Assembly: GCA_902705835.1 (NCBI GenBank)
Contig: CACSIN010000001.1
Coordinates: forward strand, 628,323 to 692,244
Length of the DNA: 63,922 nucleotides
Direction of reading: 5' to 3'
DNA from: BD1-7 clade bacterium
GTDB taxonomy: Bacteria; Pseudomonadota; Gammaproteobacteria; Pseudomonadales; DT-91
The position numbers and the translations under genes are program-made. Every line of letters starts with the position of its first letter. Positions within the stretch are counted from its first letter, which is position 1. The notes below the pieces were generated by a model. That model had not been told where the DNA came from. It did not search any database and saw only the letters and a program-made list of their open reading frames with translations. Positions 26,506 through 35,369 of this stretch are shown here, one piece after another.

Positions 26506-27441
26506 TTAGTAGTGGTTAGAGAACCATTGTGTCGCGATAGTGCCGTGGCCACTGGCTAATTCCAGCTGCAACTCATTTAGGTACTCTCTGAGTGCTTGAT
26601 CAATCTGATGTTGGTGATCAGCGCGTAGGAAGGTTTTCTGGGCTTTACGGACCTTCTGAACCGGACCTTTGTTGTTGGGCAAGTGCTGACAGGCATCCAG
26701 AATTTTGTCGAAGCAATGACTAATGGCTGCCGGATAACTGCGGTCGTAAAGCAGATAATTCACCACTTGCGTACTGCTGACAGTTGCTCGTGTGGTGCGC
26801 AGGTAGCTTGAATGGGCACCCAGTGAACGTAGAACATTGCCCCAAATCAATTGGTGCTGGTTAACGGCGGTATCATCATCGGCCAAATGCATGTGAGCAG
26901 TGCAGCCGGCATCCAGTAACCGTGTTGTCATGTCGGCCCGTTCCAGCTTGCGGCCCAGTTGCATGAACTCCCAGGCCGCGTCGCGAGGCATCATGGTATG
27001 TAACAGCCCGTTGATTTGCTGGCAGCCTTTGATAACGCCCTGAAGAAACTCAAACCGTTTGCTGCGATTGATACCCTGCTGGATGTTGTCTTCAACAAAT
27101 CGATGCAGCTCGTTGATCAGCTCCCAGGCGTCTGCGGGAATCACATCACGTGTGGTACGAACGTTCTCGCGAACACATTGCAGGCAGGCTTGCACGGATG
27201 CCGGGTTGGTTGTATCGCCCAGTAAAAATTTGACCACATTACGTTCGTCTTGGATCTTGTAGCGATCACCGAACAGGACTTCAGCACTGTTGATCGTCAC
27301 CAGTTGATACCAGTCGAAGTCGACGCCCCGCGGTAGGTCAAATAGCAGCTTGTCGTAGACATCGACCAAGCGCGCGGTGTTCTCAATACGCTCCAGATAC
27401 CGTGAAGCCCAGTAAAGCCGTTCGGCGACACGCGATAGCAT
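26506..27441 (-). CDS. Alpha-E domain protein
   Basis: The 311-residue protein is a stand-alone alpha-E domain, an all-helical partner of circularly permuted ATP-grasp ligases. It begins MLSRVAERLYWASRYLERIENTARL, the family hallmark (first 20 residues most diagnostic), with Asp/Arg-rich helices (ERADMTTRLLDAG). Its ATG overlaps the upstream ATP-grasp stop as TAATG, so the two are translationally coupled. It duplicates the C-terminal domain of the fusion at 20456-23005. Confidence 0.92.
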   Translation of the reverse strand: MLSRVAERLYWASRYLERIENTARLVDVYDKLLFDLPRGVDFDWYQLVTINSAEVLFGDRYKIQDERNVVKFLLGDTTNPASVQACLQCVRENVRTTRDVIPADAWELINELHRFVEDNIQQGINRSKRFEFLQGVIKGCQQINGLLHTMMPRDAAWEFMQLGRKLERADMTTRLLDAGCTAHMHLADDDTAVNQHQLIWGNVLRSLGAHSSYLRTTRATVSSTQVVNYLLYDRSYPAAISHCFDKILDACQHLPNNKGPVQKVRKAQKTFLRADHQHQIDQALREYLNELQLELASGHGTIATQWFSNHY

Positions 27442-28895
27442 TACTGCGCCTCCGTATCGACGATCCAGGTATCCTTGGAGCCACCGCCTTGTGATGAATT
27501 GACCACCAAGGATCCTCTTTTCATCGCGACCCGTGTCAGCCCCCCTGTGGTGACCCACGATTGTTTGCCTTGCAATACGAAGGGGCGTAGATCCAAGTGT
27601 CGCGGCTCTAATTCATTGCGGCCGATGAAGCTCGGTGCGGTCGACAAGGCAATGGTCGGTTGGGCGATATAGTTACGCGGGTTTCGTTTAATCTTTTCGA
27701 CAAATTCTTCACGTTCTTTTTTGGTTGCGTGTGGGCCGACGAGCATGCCGTAACCGCCGGATTCATTCGCCGGTTTAACCACCAGTTTCTCGATGTTATC
27801 GATCACGTAATCACGTTGTGCTTTGTCGTAACAAAGGAAGGTTTCAACATTCGGAATCATTGGTGTTTCGTTCAAGTAGTAACGAATCATGTCGGGTACA
27901 AATGCGTAGATGACTTTATCATCAGCAACGCCCGCTCCGGGTGCATTGGCCAGAGCGACTTTACCTGCTTTCCAGGCGCGAAATAAACCCGCGCAGCCGA
28001 CCACGGAGTCGGTATTGAACACCTCCGGATCTAGATAACGATCGTCGATACGGCGATAGATCACATCGACCCGTTCGAGGCCGGAAATCGTTTTCATGTA
28101 GACGCAGTTATCATCCTGCACCACAAGATCAGAGCCCTCAACCAGCTCGGCCCCCATTTGCTGAGCCAGAAACGCATGTTCGAAGTAGGCGGAGTTGAAG
28201 ATGCCTGGCGTCAATACCACCACGACGGGGTGGCTAGTGTGGCGTGGCGACAGGCTGCTGAGCATTTCATGCAGACGATCAGGGTAATCATCGACCGGCG
28301 CAATCGTGAGTGTTTGAAAAAGCTCGGGCAGAATCCGTTTGGTGATCGCACGGTTCTCTAGCATGTAGGAGACGCCGGACGGCACACGCAGGTTGTCTTC
28401 GAGCACGTAGAATTCACCGTCTTTGTCTCTGATCAAGTCGCTGCCGCAAATATTCGACCAAACGCCATACGGTGGATTAACACCAACACACTCTGGGCGG
28501 AAATTTTTGGAATTCTTCAGCACGTATTCAGGCAAGATGCCGTCTTTAATAATCTTCTGATCGTGGTAAATATCATCGATGAAGTGATTCAGCGCGCTAA
28601 TACGTTGTTGGAGCCCCAAGGCGGTTTTGTCCCACTGCTTTTTACTGATCGGGCGCGGGATAATATCGAATGGCCAGGCGCGATCGATGTTGCCTTCATC
28701 GGTATACACGGTGAAGCTAACGCCCATATCGCGTATTGTCGCCTCGGCTGCACGTCGGTGTGCTTCGACTGCATCGGCATCCAGTTGTCGAAAAAATTTC
28801 ATCAGCGCACTGCCGGTGCGCCTAGCATAGCCTTGGCTGGAGATCACTTCGTCGAAGTATTCGCCAGGCTGGTATGATTTCCAAATATCCGTCAT
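27441..28895 (-). CDS. Circularly permuted ATP-grasp protein, first gene of the operon
   Basis: The 484-residue protein matches the circularly permuted ATP-grasp family (DUF404/DUF407). Landmarks are FTVYTDEGNIDRAWPFDIIP, VVVLTPGIFNSAYFEHAFLA, DVIYRRIDDRYLDPE, VALANAPGAGVADDK, KPANESGGYGMLVGP and the C-terminal PRHLDLRPFVLQG. The family is predicted to form amide bonds from a carboxylate and ATP in the cytoplasm. GGAG 8 nt before 28895 supports the start. It heads a five-gene minus-strand operon: ATP-grasp, alpha-E, transglutaminase/DUF2126, ATP-grasp/alpha-E fusion, transglutaminase. The product is not known. Confidence 0.93.
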   Translation of the reverse strand: MTDIWKSYQPGEYFDEVISSQGYARRTGSALMKFFRQLDADAVEAHRRAAEATIRDMGVSFTVYTDEGNIDRAWPFDIIPRPISKKQWDKTALGLQQRISALNHFIDDIYHDQKIIKDGILPEYVLKNSKNFRPECVGVNPPYGVWSNICGSDLIRDKDGEFYVLEDNLRVPSGVSYMLENRAITKRILPELFQTLTIAPVDDYPDRLHEMLSSLSPRHTSHPVVVVLTPGIFNSAYFEHAFLAQQMGAELVEGSDLVVQDDNCVYMKTISGLERVDVIYRRIDDRYLDPEVFNTDSVVGCAGLFRAWKAGKVALANAPGAGVADDKVIYAFVPDMIRYYLNETPMIPNVETFLCYDKAQRDYVIDNIEKLVVKPANESGGYGMLVGPHATKKEREEFVEKIKRNPRNYIAQPTIALSTAPSFIGRNELEPRHLDLRPFVLQGKQSWVTTGGLTRVAMKRGSLVVNSSQGGGSKDTWIVDTEAQ

Positions 28896-29092
28896 TCAAG
28901 AGCTCCAGACATGACATAAGGTGGGCTGTTCAGCCGACACGCAGTTTATGACAGGGCGCAGCATCCAAAAGTTTAGCTAAAGACGGTCAGTCTGCAGGAT
29001 TGTCTGAATAGTGAGCACACCGTTGACGGAGAAAACGATGGCAGGGAGAGATGGCGGACCAGTAAGAATTTGAGCGCGTTGAGTGGCGCTAT

Positions 29093-29114
29093 GCTGCCGG
29101 GAAGAACCGGCAGC
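29093..29114. repeat. Hairpin after the DUF1631 gene
   Basis: An 8-bp perfect stem (GCTGCCGG / CCGGCAGC, 6-nt loop) lies just past the DUF1631 stop. No T-run follows on either strand, so it is not a standard intrinsic terminator, though it may end the transcript with Rho or stabilise it. Confidence 0.5.
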
Positions 29115-29126
29115 AGCTTAGTTGTG

Positions 29127-31454
29127 TTATGCGCGTAGACCGGTAATAACAGATTCCAATGCACGGTCAAAGGCCAGTGCACTTTCGATCAATTCTACCT
29201 CGCCGCGCTTAAGCCAGGTTAGCAGATCGGCACTGGTTGGCGCCGCGGCTTTAGTACCGTTGCGTTTCACCAAAATAAAGTTATCGGTGTGCTTGATGTA
29301 GGCTGCAACTTTGATTTTTTCTTCGCCGTCGCCGCGTTTATCAAGCAGCCAACTGCCGATCGATAATTGTGACGGTAGCGCCTGTAGCTCGGCTTCGGTA
29401 TGCACTAAAACGTCGGCTGCGGTATCGAGTAGTGGCTGATCCTCCGACAACGGTTGATCGATTGCTGGCGGTAATTCACTGTCGATGATGGGCGTGTTGG
29501 CCAAGGTATCTGGCTCGTCTAGCAAGCCGTCTTCAAACAGGCTGACGCTACCCTGATCAGCCAGTTTTTTATCAATGGCAGATTGCACCGCTGATGGTGC
29601 AGTTTCGCTGGCGGAAGAAATATTCGCCGGGCGTTGCTGAGGAACAGGTGGGATGTCGGCTATATCGACGATAGGATCTGGCAGCCCAGTGCTGCTCGGT
29701 TCAGGATCATTGAGCAGGCTGGTGGCGGGTTGAACTGCCGGTTGCGGTGCCTTAGGTTGCGCTCTTTCAGTCTTTTGCATATGCGGGATGATATGCTTCA
29801 GCGCCAGATTCACGTCACCTTTTTGCTGACCGACTTCGAGCATTTGCGATTGTAGGTCGTAAATGGTTTCTTTTTTATCCTGCTGCATGCCGGACAAAAC
29901 CTTCATCAGCTTCAGCTCTGCCATGGTGGCCGTTTGCCATTGATGGTTGTCGGTGTTGTCGTATTTGTTGTGGATGAAGAACAATACACTTTGCCAAGCA
30001 CTATCAACAAAGACTTGCATGGGTTCCGGCAGTTGGAAGCGGCCAAAGATCTGTTCAATGTGCGCGGCGGATTCTTGCTTGGCACGATCATGGCGAGCGC
30101 GGGCCTTTTCCATCGATACAATACGGGTTTCGATTTTTGCTGTGCGTTCCTGATTTTTTTTGTTAAAGCTGTCGAGTTTAAATGCTGCGTCGCTAAACAC
30201 CGCATAGGTACCGTCGAAATTGGCATTCAGTTCGCGGATAATCCCAGCCATACTTTTGTACTGAAAATCTTTCTCGGGTTTTTTGTCCGGCGACCACGCT
30301 GCGCCCTGTTCGGCGATTTTATCCAACAGTGTTTGTGCGGGATTACCTGAATCTGCGAAGAACTTTTTGTCCATGATAGCCGTTTTGAGAATGGGTAGCT
30401 GCAGTTGCTCAAGTAAGGCTTTAATCGGATCGGCAAAATGCGTGTTGGCGAATAGATCTTCAAACAGCATGGACATCATACTGATGGTGTTGGCGTTTTT
30501 CTTGTCGAGGCTGAAGTCCTTTAGGCCGACATGGTTGGCCAGCTGATCGGCTAAGGATTCATCCCGGTGTTTGGTTTGATAGCCGTCGTCATCGGCGGAT
30601 GCTGGTGCATGCAGGTCATTGAGTTTATCGACAGTTTGCAGCAGACTTTTATCATCAATTTGCGGCGCCATTAAATCCGATTCAATGACGTGCGCTTTCG
30701 CCGTATCCGGGATTTGGAGATGTTCCAACACCTCATCCATATCCGGTGGGATCGGGTTACCGTCGTCGTCAAACTTAACTTCGTGGCTAACGGACGCGAT
30801 TAAGGCCTTACGTTTTTTTGCCGCTTCAATCTTCTGGTGATTACGTTTAAAACGGGATTGACCGTCACTATCGTTGAGGTCGGCCAGTACGCCAGCATCG
30901 ATGAACAGGTTGTTGGCGATATTGACCAGATCGATATAGCTATCGGCTAGCGTTGTCAGCAAGTTTTTATAAAATGCAGCACGAACGCCGGGTTCTAATT
31001 CGACACTTTTAACGGCCGCTAGAAGATGTTCGGCGAGCAGAATATGGCCAATCGGTAGATCTTCTATTTCCAGATCCTGGCCACAGGTATATTCAAATCG
31101 CATGGCCAACAGAGCCATTTTGGTATTAATGCCGTCATCCAGCTGTTCCAGAAAATGATCACCGATCAGTTTCAGGGTTAATTCTTCCTTGTCGACCAAC
31201 CGTAGGTTTTCAAAACTGCGCTGAACTTCACCAATAACCCCACGACGCACTTCGCGCTCGATGGGTTTCATCAAGCGATTAAAGCTGGCCTTTTGGCGGT
31301 CTTCAAATGCATTGATCATCGACAGCTTGTTGCTCGACAACGCTGAGACGGATGCAAAGGGGGGGTGATCCAATAATTGCTGCGTGCACTCGGCGACTTG
31401 CCGAACAGTAGCATCAAGGATTTTTTCCAAAGCTTTGGGTGAACCGGATTCCAT
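29127..31454 (-). CDS. DUF1631 family protein
   Basis: The 775-residue largely helical cytoplasmic protein matches DUF1631 of gammaproteobacteria from end to end. The N-terminal region contains NKLSMINAFEDRQKASFNRL, the middle has CGQDLEIEDLPIGHILLAEH, and the C-terminus has a small beta-rich domain (GSWLLDKRGDGEEKIKVAAY, LVKRNGTKA). Between them, about residues 540-690, lies a Pro/Ala-rich linker that varies between relatives. The function is unknown; databases sometimes mislabel the family as thymidine phosphorylase, and nothing here supports that. It is monocistronic. Confidence 0.85.
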   Translation of the reverse strand: MESGSPKALEKILDATVRQVAECTQQLLDHPPFASVSALSSNKLSMINAFEDRQKASFNRLMKPIEREVRRGVIGEVQRSFENLRLVDKEELTLKLIGDHFLEQLDDGINTKMALLAMRFEYTCGQDLEIEDLPIGHILLAEHLLAAVKSVELEPGVRAAFYKNLLTTLADSYIDLVNIANNLFIDAGVLADLNDSDGQSRFKRNHQKIEAAKKRKALIASVSHEVKFDDDGNPIPPDMDEVLEHLQIPDTAKAHVIESDLMAPQIDDKSLLQTVDKLNDLHAPASADDDGYQTKHRDESLADQLANHVGLKDFSLDKKNANTISMMSMLFEDLFANTHFADPIKALLEQLQLPILKTAIMDKKFFADSGNPAQTLLDKIAEQGAAWSPDKKPEKDFQYKSMAGIIRELNANFDGTYAVFSDAAFKLDSFNKKNQERTAKIETRIVSMEKARARHDRAKQESAAHIEQIFGRFQLPEPMQVFVDSAWQSVLFFIHNKYDNTDNHQWQTATMAELKLMKVLSGMQQDKKETIYDLQSQMLEVGQQKGDVNLALKHIIPHMQKTERAQPKAPQPAVQPATSLLNDPEPSSTGLPDPIVDIADIPPVPQQRPANISSASETAPSAVQSAIDKKLADQGSVSLFEDGLLDEPDTLANTPIIDSELPPAIDQPLSEDQPLLDTAADVLVHTEAELQALPSQLSIGSWLLDKRGDGEEKIKVAAYIKHTDNFILVKRNGTKAAAPTSADLLTWLKRGEVELIESALAFDRALESVITGLRA

Positions 31455-31611
31455 AAAAGTAACCGCTATATATAAATGGCAGCTTATAATTAGCTGTTCA
31501 GTTTATAAGGCACGGCAGAGGAAGTGAACGCTAAAACCCAGAAATTGCTATCGGGTCGAAAAATCCGCAAACTTGGTTGGCGAGCAAATCGCTATAAGTC
31601 CTTCATAGCAA

Positions 31612-31643
31612 AGTAAAAAGCAGGCGCAGACCTGCTTTTTACT
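31612..31643. terminator. Bidirectional terminator after the crystallin/PLC gene
   Basis: A 13-bp stem (AGTAAAAAGCAGG and its complement, 6-nt loop) has A/T runs on both sides, so it can terminate transcripts on either strand. It lies about 35 bp past the stop of the minus-strand gene at 31679, which is its most likely user. Confidence 0.8.
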
Positions 31644-31678
31644 GGTTTTGCGTGACAGCTGTTGCTGCCAGCGTTAGA

Positions 31679-33400
31679 TCATCGATCTGTAAGATTACCC
31701 CAGCGTCCGGCAACCCATTGACCGTTATTTACCCCGAAATTGATATGGACGTCGGCGCCTGTGACGATGGCGTCGCGCAGTAAGCGGGCCTCATACGCAC
31801 TGACAGGCACATCAAATGTTGACCCCGGATATTCGGTTGCACAGGCGTTTGAGCCATTCCAAATATCGCCCAGTGCATCGGTAATCGCCCAATTTCCATT
31901 GCTTAAACGACACGCGTAATTGCGGCTGGTGTTCCAGCTAACAGCAACATAGCGATCACCGCTTGCTTTAAATGTGGCGGTACGGCCATTCGCGTAGGCG
32001 TTATAAACTTGCTCGGGGCCAGCCGCCCACAGTTGTTCGTGGAAGCGCCCGCCGTTGTTGTCGATATCGTTTTCTTCCAGCATATCGAGTCCGAAAGCAT
32101 TCACCCCGTTAGTTAGGCCTATCAATGCTTCACTGCCCGAGATTACATCGTTACAGAAGTGATTATCGCACTCTTGTGAACGAACAACCGTGCCGCTACG
32201 GAAGTGATTATCATGAATGTTGATCGAGGCAACACCGATATTGGTTTCGCTGTTGATCAGAACACTAGACGCTATGTTACAACCGTTAGAGCCGCCGCTT
32301 TTATAGAAAAACATACGTTTACCCTGAGCGCGCATTTGCGCGAAGCTCATGTCGTCGGGCAAGCTTTGGCAGGCACCTGGTGTATAAACGATATCGCCCA
32401 GCCAAGCCACGTCGTTTTGGAGTTGCTGGTAGCCACCGTTATCGCCATCTAGGTCGTCTTGAATAAAGAAAAAGACAACGTCATTGTCATCAGCTCCTTT
32501 TAACCAGGTTTCGGTTTCAGCCAACAGGCGACGCAGTGATACATCAAAGGTACCGCAGTCAATCGAGTGGCAGACCTTGGCGTAGCCATTGCCTTTGGAG
32601 ACATCCAATTCAAAGAAGCGGGCGCCAATTTGTAGCTGTTCAATCAAGGCGCGGCGGTGGTTTGGCCCGGGAATCAACTGCCCGCTAAAATACGCGGTGC
32701 TATTGAACGCATTGTGCGAGGCGAGCGTATCGACCTGGTTGATAGGCGCGTGATAACCAATGGCTTCATTGATGTCGATAGCGGCTTCAGCGTTTGTTGC
32801 TGAGCGGCTAAAGACACGGAACGAATCGATGTTGTCTTCGGTCCAGTTGGCCGGACGTTTTTCGAGGTTAGATGTAGAACGACTTAGATTCATTACTTGG
32901 CGGCTGTAGTCATAGTTCGGGTATTCAAAAATTTCGACCCGCGCCTTTCCCACCATAACCAGAGACGACGCTTTGTTGCGCCCCATCGCGACATTGTTCA
33001 TGTCGCTAATGCCCTCACCAGCTTCTGCACAGGCAGGGGTGCCGCGAAACCCAGGATGTTCAAACAAACAGGCAAAGTCATTACTCTGGCGCGCACCAAT
33101 GCGAAATGAGCTGATGTTGTCGTTCAAATCATCCATTTTATAGGTGTTGGCCATCACAGTGGTTTTGGCACCACCATAATTACCATGTTGGTAAATGGTT
33201 ACTTTGGCATCGCCATAGAGTTTGATGGAAGAGATTCGGTCATTTCGGTCGGAGCCTATCCAGCCGCTGTCGCTGCTATAGCACCACTCTGCACCTTGAT
33301 AATCGTAATGTTCATAGAAACAGACTTTGTTGGCTTCTGCCAGCGTCTGTCCAGCGGTGGCGGCCAGCAATAGGCTGCCAATCCAATGATGGAATTTCAT
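31679..33400 (-). CDS. Secreted beta-gamma-crystallin/PI-PLC X-domain fusion
   Basis: The 573-residue protein has a signal peptide (about 1-21, TAGQTLAEA) and two beta-gamma-crystallin-like units in residues 25-200. The first contains VCFYEHYDYQGAEWCY and VTIYQHGNYGGAKTTV, the second CLFEHPGFRGTPACAE and VEIFEYPNYDYSRQV. A C-terminal PI-specific phospholipase-C-like X domain (about 220-480) follows, with His229 in LASHNAF and His278 in KVCHSIDC as the expected catalytic pair and FFELDV between them. A small domain ends the protein. Paired cysteines suggest an oxidised, extracytoplasmic location. It may act on phospholipids or glycans outside the cell, with the crystallin modules binding calcium or ligand. 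It is monocistronic. Confidence 0.8.
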   Translation of the reverse strand: MKFHHWIGSLLLAATAGQTLAEANKVCFYEHYDYQGAEWCYSSDSGWIGSDRNDRISSIKLYGDAKVTIYQHGNYGGAKTTVMANTYKMDDLNDNISSFRIGARQSNDFACLFEHPGFRGTPACAEAGEGISDMNNVAMGRNKASSLVMVGKARVEIFEYPNYDYSRQVMNLSRSTSNLEKRPANWTEDNIDSFRVFSRSATNAEAAIDINEAIGYHAPINQVDTLASHNAFNSTAYFSGQLIPGPNHRRALIEQLQIGARFFELDVSKGNGYAKVCHSIDCGTFDVSLRRLLAETETWLKGADDNDVVFFFIQDDLDGDNGGYQQLQNDVAWLGDIVYTPGACQSLPDDMSFAQMRAQGKRMFFYKSGGSNGCNIASSVLINSETNIGVASINIHDNHFRSGTVVRSQECDNHFCNDVISGSEALIGLTNGVNAFGLDMLEENDIDNNGGRFHEQLWAAGPEQVYNAYANGRTATFKASGDRYVAVSWNTSRNYACRLSNGNWAITDALGDIWNGSNACATEYPGSTFDVPVSAYEARLLRDAIVTGADVHINFGVNNGQWVAGRWGNLTDR

Positions 33401-33665
33401 AATTACCCCTAATGAGTTTACCGCTGGCAGCAGATGTTATTTTTATCTGATAGCTGCGTTACACGGCATCAATGTTCACAGCAGTTGTCGCTGTACCAAT
33501 GAACTGCATACCGGGCTTCTTCCGAGCCGCCGGCGAGGGGAATTATTCGTTAATTGGATGACGTTTGTATGAGGTTTTTGTGATTCTGATAGGTTTACGA
33601 TTGACCTCGCATTCTGCCAGTAAAAACTTGCAGTCAACGGTGTGGGTTATTTGCGGCGTTCATTT

Positions 33666-34538
33666 TTAGATGGTGTGATTTTGCAGCAGATTGGCGAGCC
33701 AGTTAACGACATCAGGATAGTGATCAAGGTCCAACACAAATTCCTGACCTCGGCTTGCACAACGCAGGCGGCACGCGTGCTGCAGCTGATGCCAGCGCTC
33801 GAGATTACCGTGATATGTCATGGCGGGTTTACCCGGTGTGGGGTAAAACCCCACAGGTAATTGCCAATGGGTAACAGACGGTGCGTCTGTCGCTGTGAGC
33901 TGGAGTTCAGATCGGAATTCGGGGAAGTAACCCGCACCAGGTAATGCACAATTAACACCATCAATGTTCAGTTGGGGGCTGGCTACATAGAGGGTGTTAT
34001 TGCTCACGTCATTCAGATAAAAATGCGGGTGATAGCGCGCCCATGCGAGTTCGTCGGCAGTGAGCGCATCAACACGATGGATCTGACCAATTTGCATCCA
34101 GCCCCATAAAACGTGCACCGGAGATGAGTCTCGGCGAAAGCGTAAACCGTTTTCCGTCATTTCAGTGTGCTGAAATAATCCAAAAAACAGCAGTAGATCG
34201 CCGATACCGACGTTTTGCTTCTGCAAATGGCCCTGAGCTGCGCCACTTTGGCCAAACAACGGCTGCCAATCGGGTTGTCGTGGTAGATCATCGGCGATGA
34301 TGTCGGGATCAAGATGCACTGGGCTTACTATTACCTCTGGCTTCGCGCCCAGTTGACGCAAACACTGCGCCATTGGCAACTTCCCGTGAGCGTCAGAGGT
34401 CACGGTTAAGTCGTCAAAGCGAATGGGCGATGTGGCGTCCGGAATGGGTAATGCGCGTATTCGTCCATCCGGCAGAATCGGGCTGGGTATGCCGCCTGCG
34501 CTCGAATCAAACCCCTTACGGCTAAGAATCAGCTTCAT
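33666..34538 (-). CDS. Nucleotide modification associated domain 3 (Nmad3) protein
   Basis: The 290-residue protein begins KLILSRKGFDSSAGGIPSPI and continues DGRIRALPIPD, the N-terminal signature of Nmad3. This family was named from its association with DNA base-modification systems. Other landmarks are GDLLLFFGLF, VLWGWMQIGQIHRV, and HFYLNDVSNNTLYVA. The role is probably nucleotide or nucleic-acid modification, but no biochemical function is established that I can cite. It is 6 bp downstream of a DUF6471 gene, so the pair is co-transcribed. No phage genes surround it. Confidence 0.8.
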   Translation of the reverse strand: MKLILSRKGFDSSAGGIPSPILPDGRIRALPIPDATSPIRFDDLTVTSDAHGKLPMAQCLRQLGAKPEVIVSPVHLDPDIIADDLPRQPDWQPLFGQSGAAQGHLQKQNVGIGDLLLFFGLFQHTEMTENGLRFRRDSSPVHVLWGWMQIGQIHRVDALTADELAWARYHPHFYLNDVSNNTLYVASPQLNIDGVNCALPGAGYFPEFRSELQLTATDAPSVTHWQLPVGFYPTPGKPAMTYHGNLERWHQLQHACRLRCASRGQEFVLDLDHYPDVVNWLANLLQNHTI

Positions 34539-34544
34539 GGCTGA

Positions 34545-34832
34545 TCATTCATCCACGGTTTCGAGTATTTCTCGAATCATATCCGGCGTTAGATGCTGTA
34601 AGTTCAGCACTAATACCAGTTGAATCAGCAAGTCTGCACCCATGATGCCGCGATTGATCTTGTTTCTGAGATTTGCTGCCGTTTGTTTGGTGCCTAGCTC
34701 TTCTAACAAGCGGCTTAAATCGTCATACTTGATTTTGCGTTTGGACATCTCTGATTTAATCAGACGACTGACCACTTCGCGCCAGCTTGCCGAAGGAATT
34801 GGCGATATTTGCTCATTGTCATTTTGTAACAT
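34545..34832 (-). CDS. DUF6471 family protein (small helical, possible DNA-binding)
   Basis: The 95-residue protein matches DUF6471: SWREVVSRLIKSEMSKRKIK, YDDLSRLLEELGTKQTAANLRNKINRG (Asn-Leu-Arg-Asn-Lys core). The helix arrangement resembles a helix-turn-helix regulator and DUF6471 is often found next to Nmad3-type genes. It probably regulates, or is a partner of, the downstream Nmad3 protein. No operator was identified; the upstream 130 bp is AT-rich and shared with the divergent yjf operon. Confidence 0.75.
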   Translation of the reverse strand: MLQNDNEQISPIPSASWREVVSRLIKSEMSKRKIKYDDLSRLLEELGTKQTAANLRNKINRGIMGADLLIQLVLVLNLQHLTPDMIREILETVDE

Positions 34833-34880
34833 ATATTTTACACATGAATTAAATGTATTTTATTAAAATGATATTTGATC

Positions 34881-34908
34881 TTTACAGACACGATAGTTTA
34901 TATATTAT
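34881..34908 (+). promoter_or_regulatory. Sigma-70-type promoter of the yjfI operon
   Basis: TTTACA at 34881-34886 and TATTAT at 34903-34908 are separated by 16 bp, about 50 bp before the yjfI start. The surrounding sequence is AT-rich. It is a plausible housekeeping promoter; no sigma-54 or PspF enhancer motif was found, unlike classical pspA. Confidence 0.5.
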
Positions 34909-34962
34909 GTTGAGTGTTCACCAATGTCGAGTTGAACATTCCATGAATGAGGAGATGGATGT

Positions 34963-35352
34963 ATGACCTGGGATTTACAGCAGTTGGAAGCGTTGATTAG
35001 CCAACACGAAGGTTGGGCGGTTTACGCGGAAAACGATGTGTTGTGTGTGACTAACGAAGATGGCCTAGATGCCTATGTTGCCGTCAGCGGCGCGCAGATT
35101 GTGGTTGAAACCGCACTGTTTGCCAAAAGTCAGGTGAGAGACACTGCAGCCCTGAATGAGGAAATCCTGAAAACCCATCAGGTATTCCCACTGACCACGA
35201 TAGCAATGGCTTCTGTGGACGGTGATGACTATTACATGGCGTTCGGGTCACTGTCTTCACAATCGAAGGAAGAAAGCATCATCATTGAGCTGGAAGCCTT
35301 GTTTGATAATGTCGCAGGCTTCCTTGATGCCTACGAAGATCATATTAATTAA
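34963..35352 (+). CDS. yjfI: YjfI-like DUF2170 protein
   Basis: The 129-residue acidic cytoplasmic protein matches DUF2170 (E. coli YjfI): WDLQQLEALISQHEGWAVYA at the start, DDYYMAFGSLSSQSKEESII and a C-terminal LEALFDNVAGFLDAYEDH. In E. coli it opens the yjfIJKLMC operon; here likewise it precedes the PspA-like gene by 17 bp. The fold resembles secretion-chaperone/CesT-like adaptors, suggesting it binds the PspA homologue; this is inference. Confidence 0.88.
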   Translation: MTWDLQQLEALISQHEGWAVYAENDVLCVTNEDGLDAYVAVSGAQIVVETALFAKSQVRDTAALNEEILKTHQVFPLTTIAMASVDGDDYYMAFGSLSSQSKEESIIIELEALFDNVAGFLDAYEDHIN

Positions 35353-35369
35353 GCGAGAGATCAACGATT

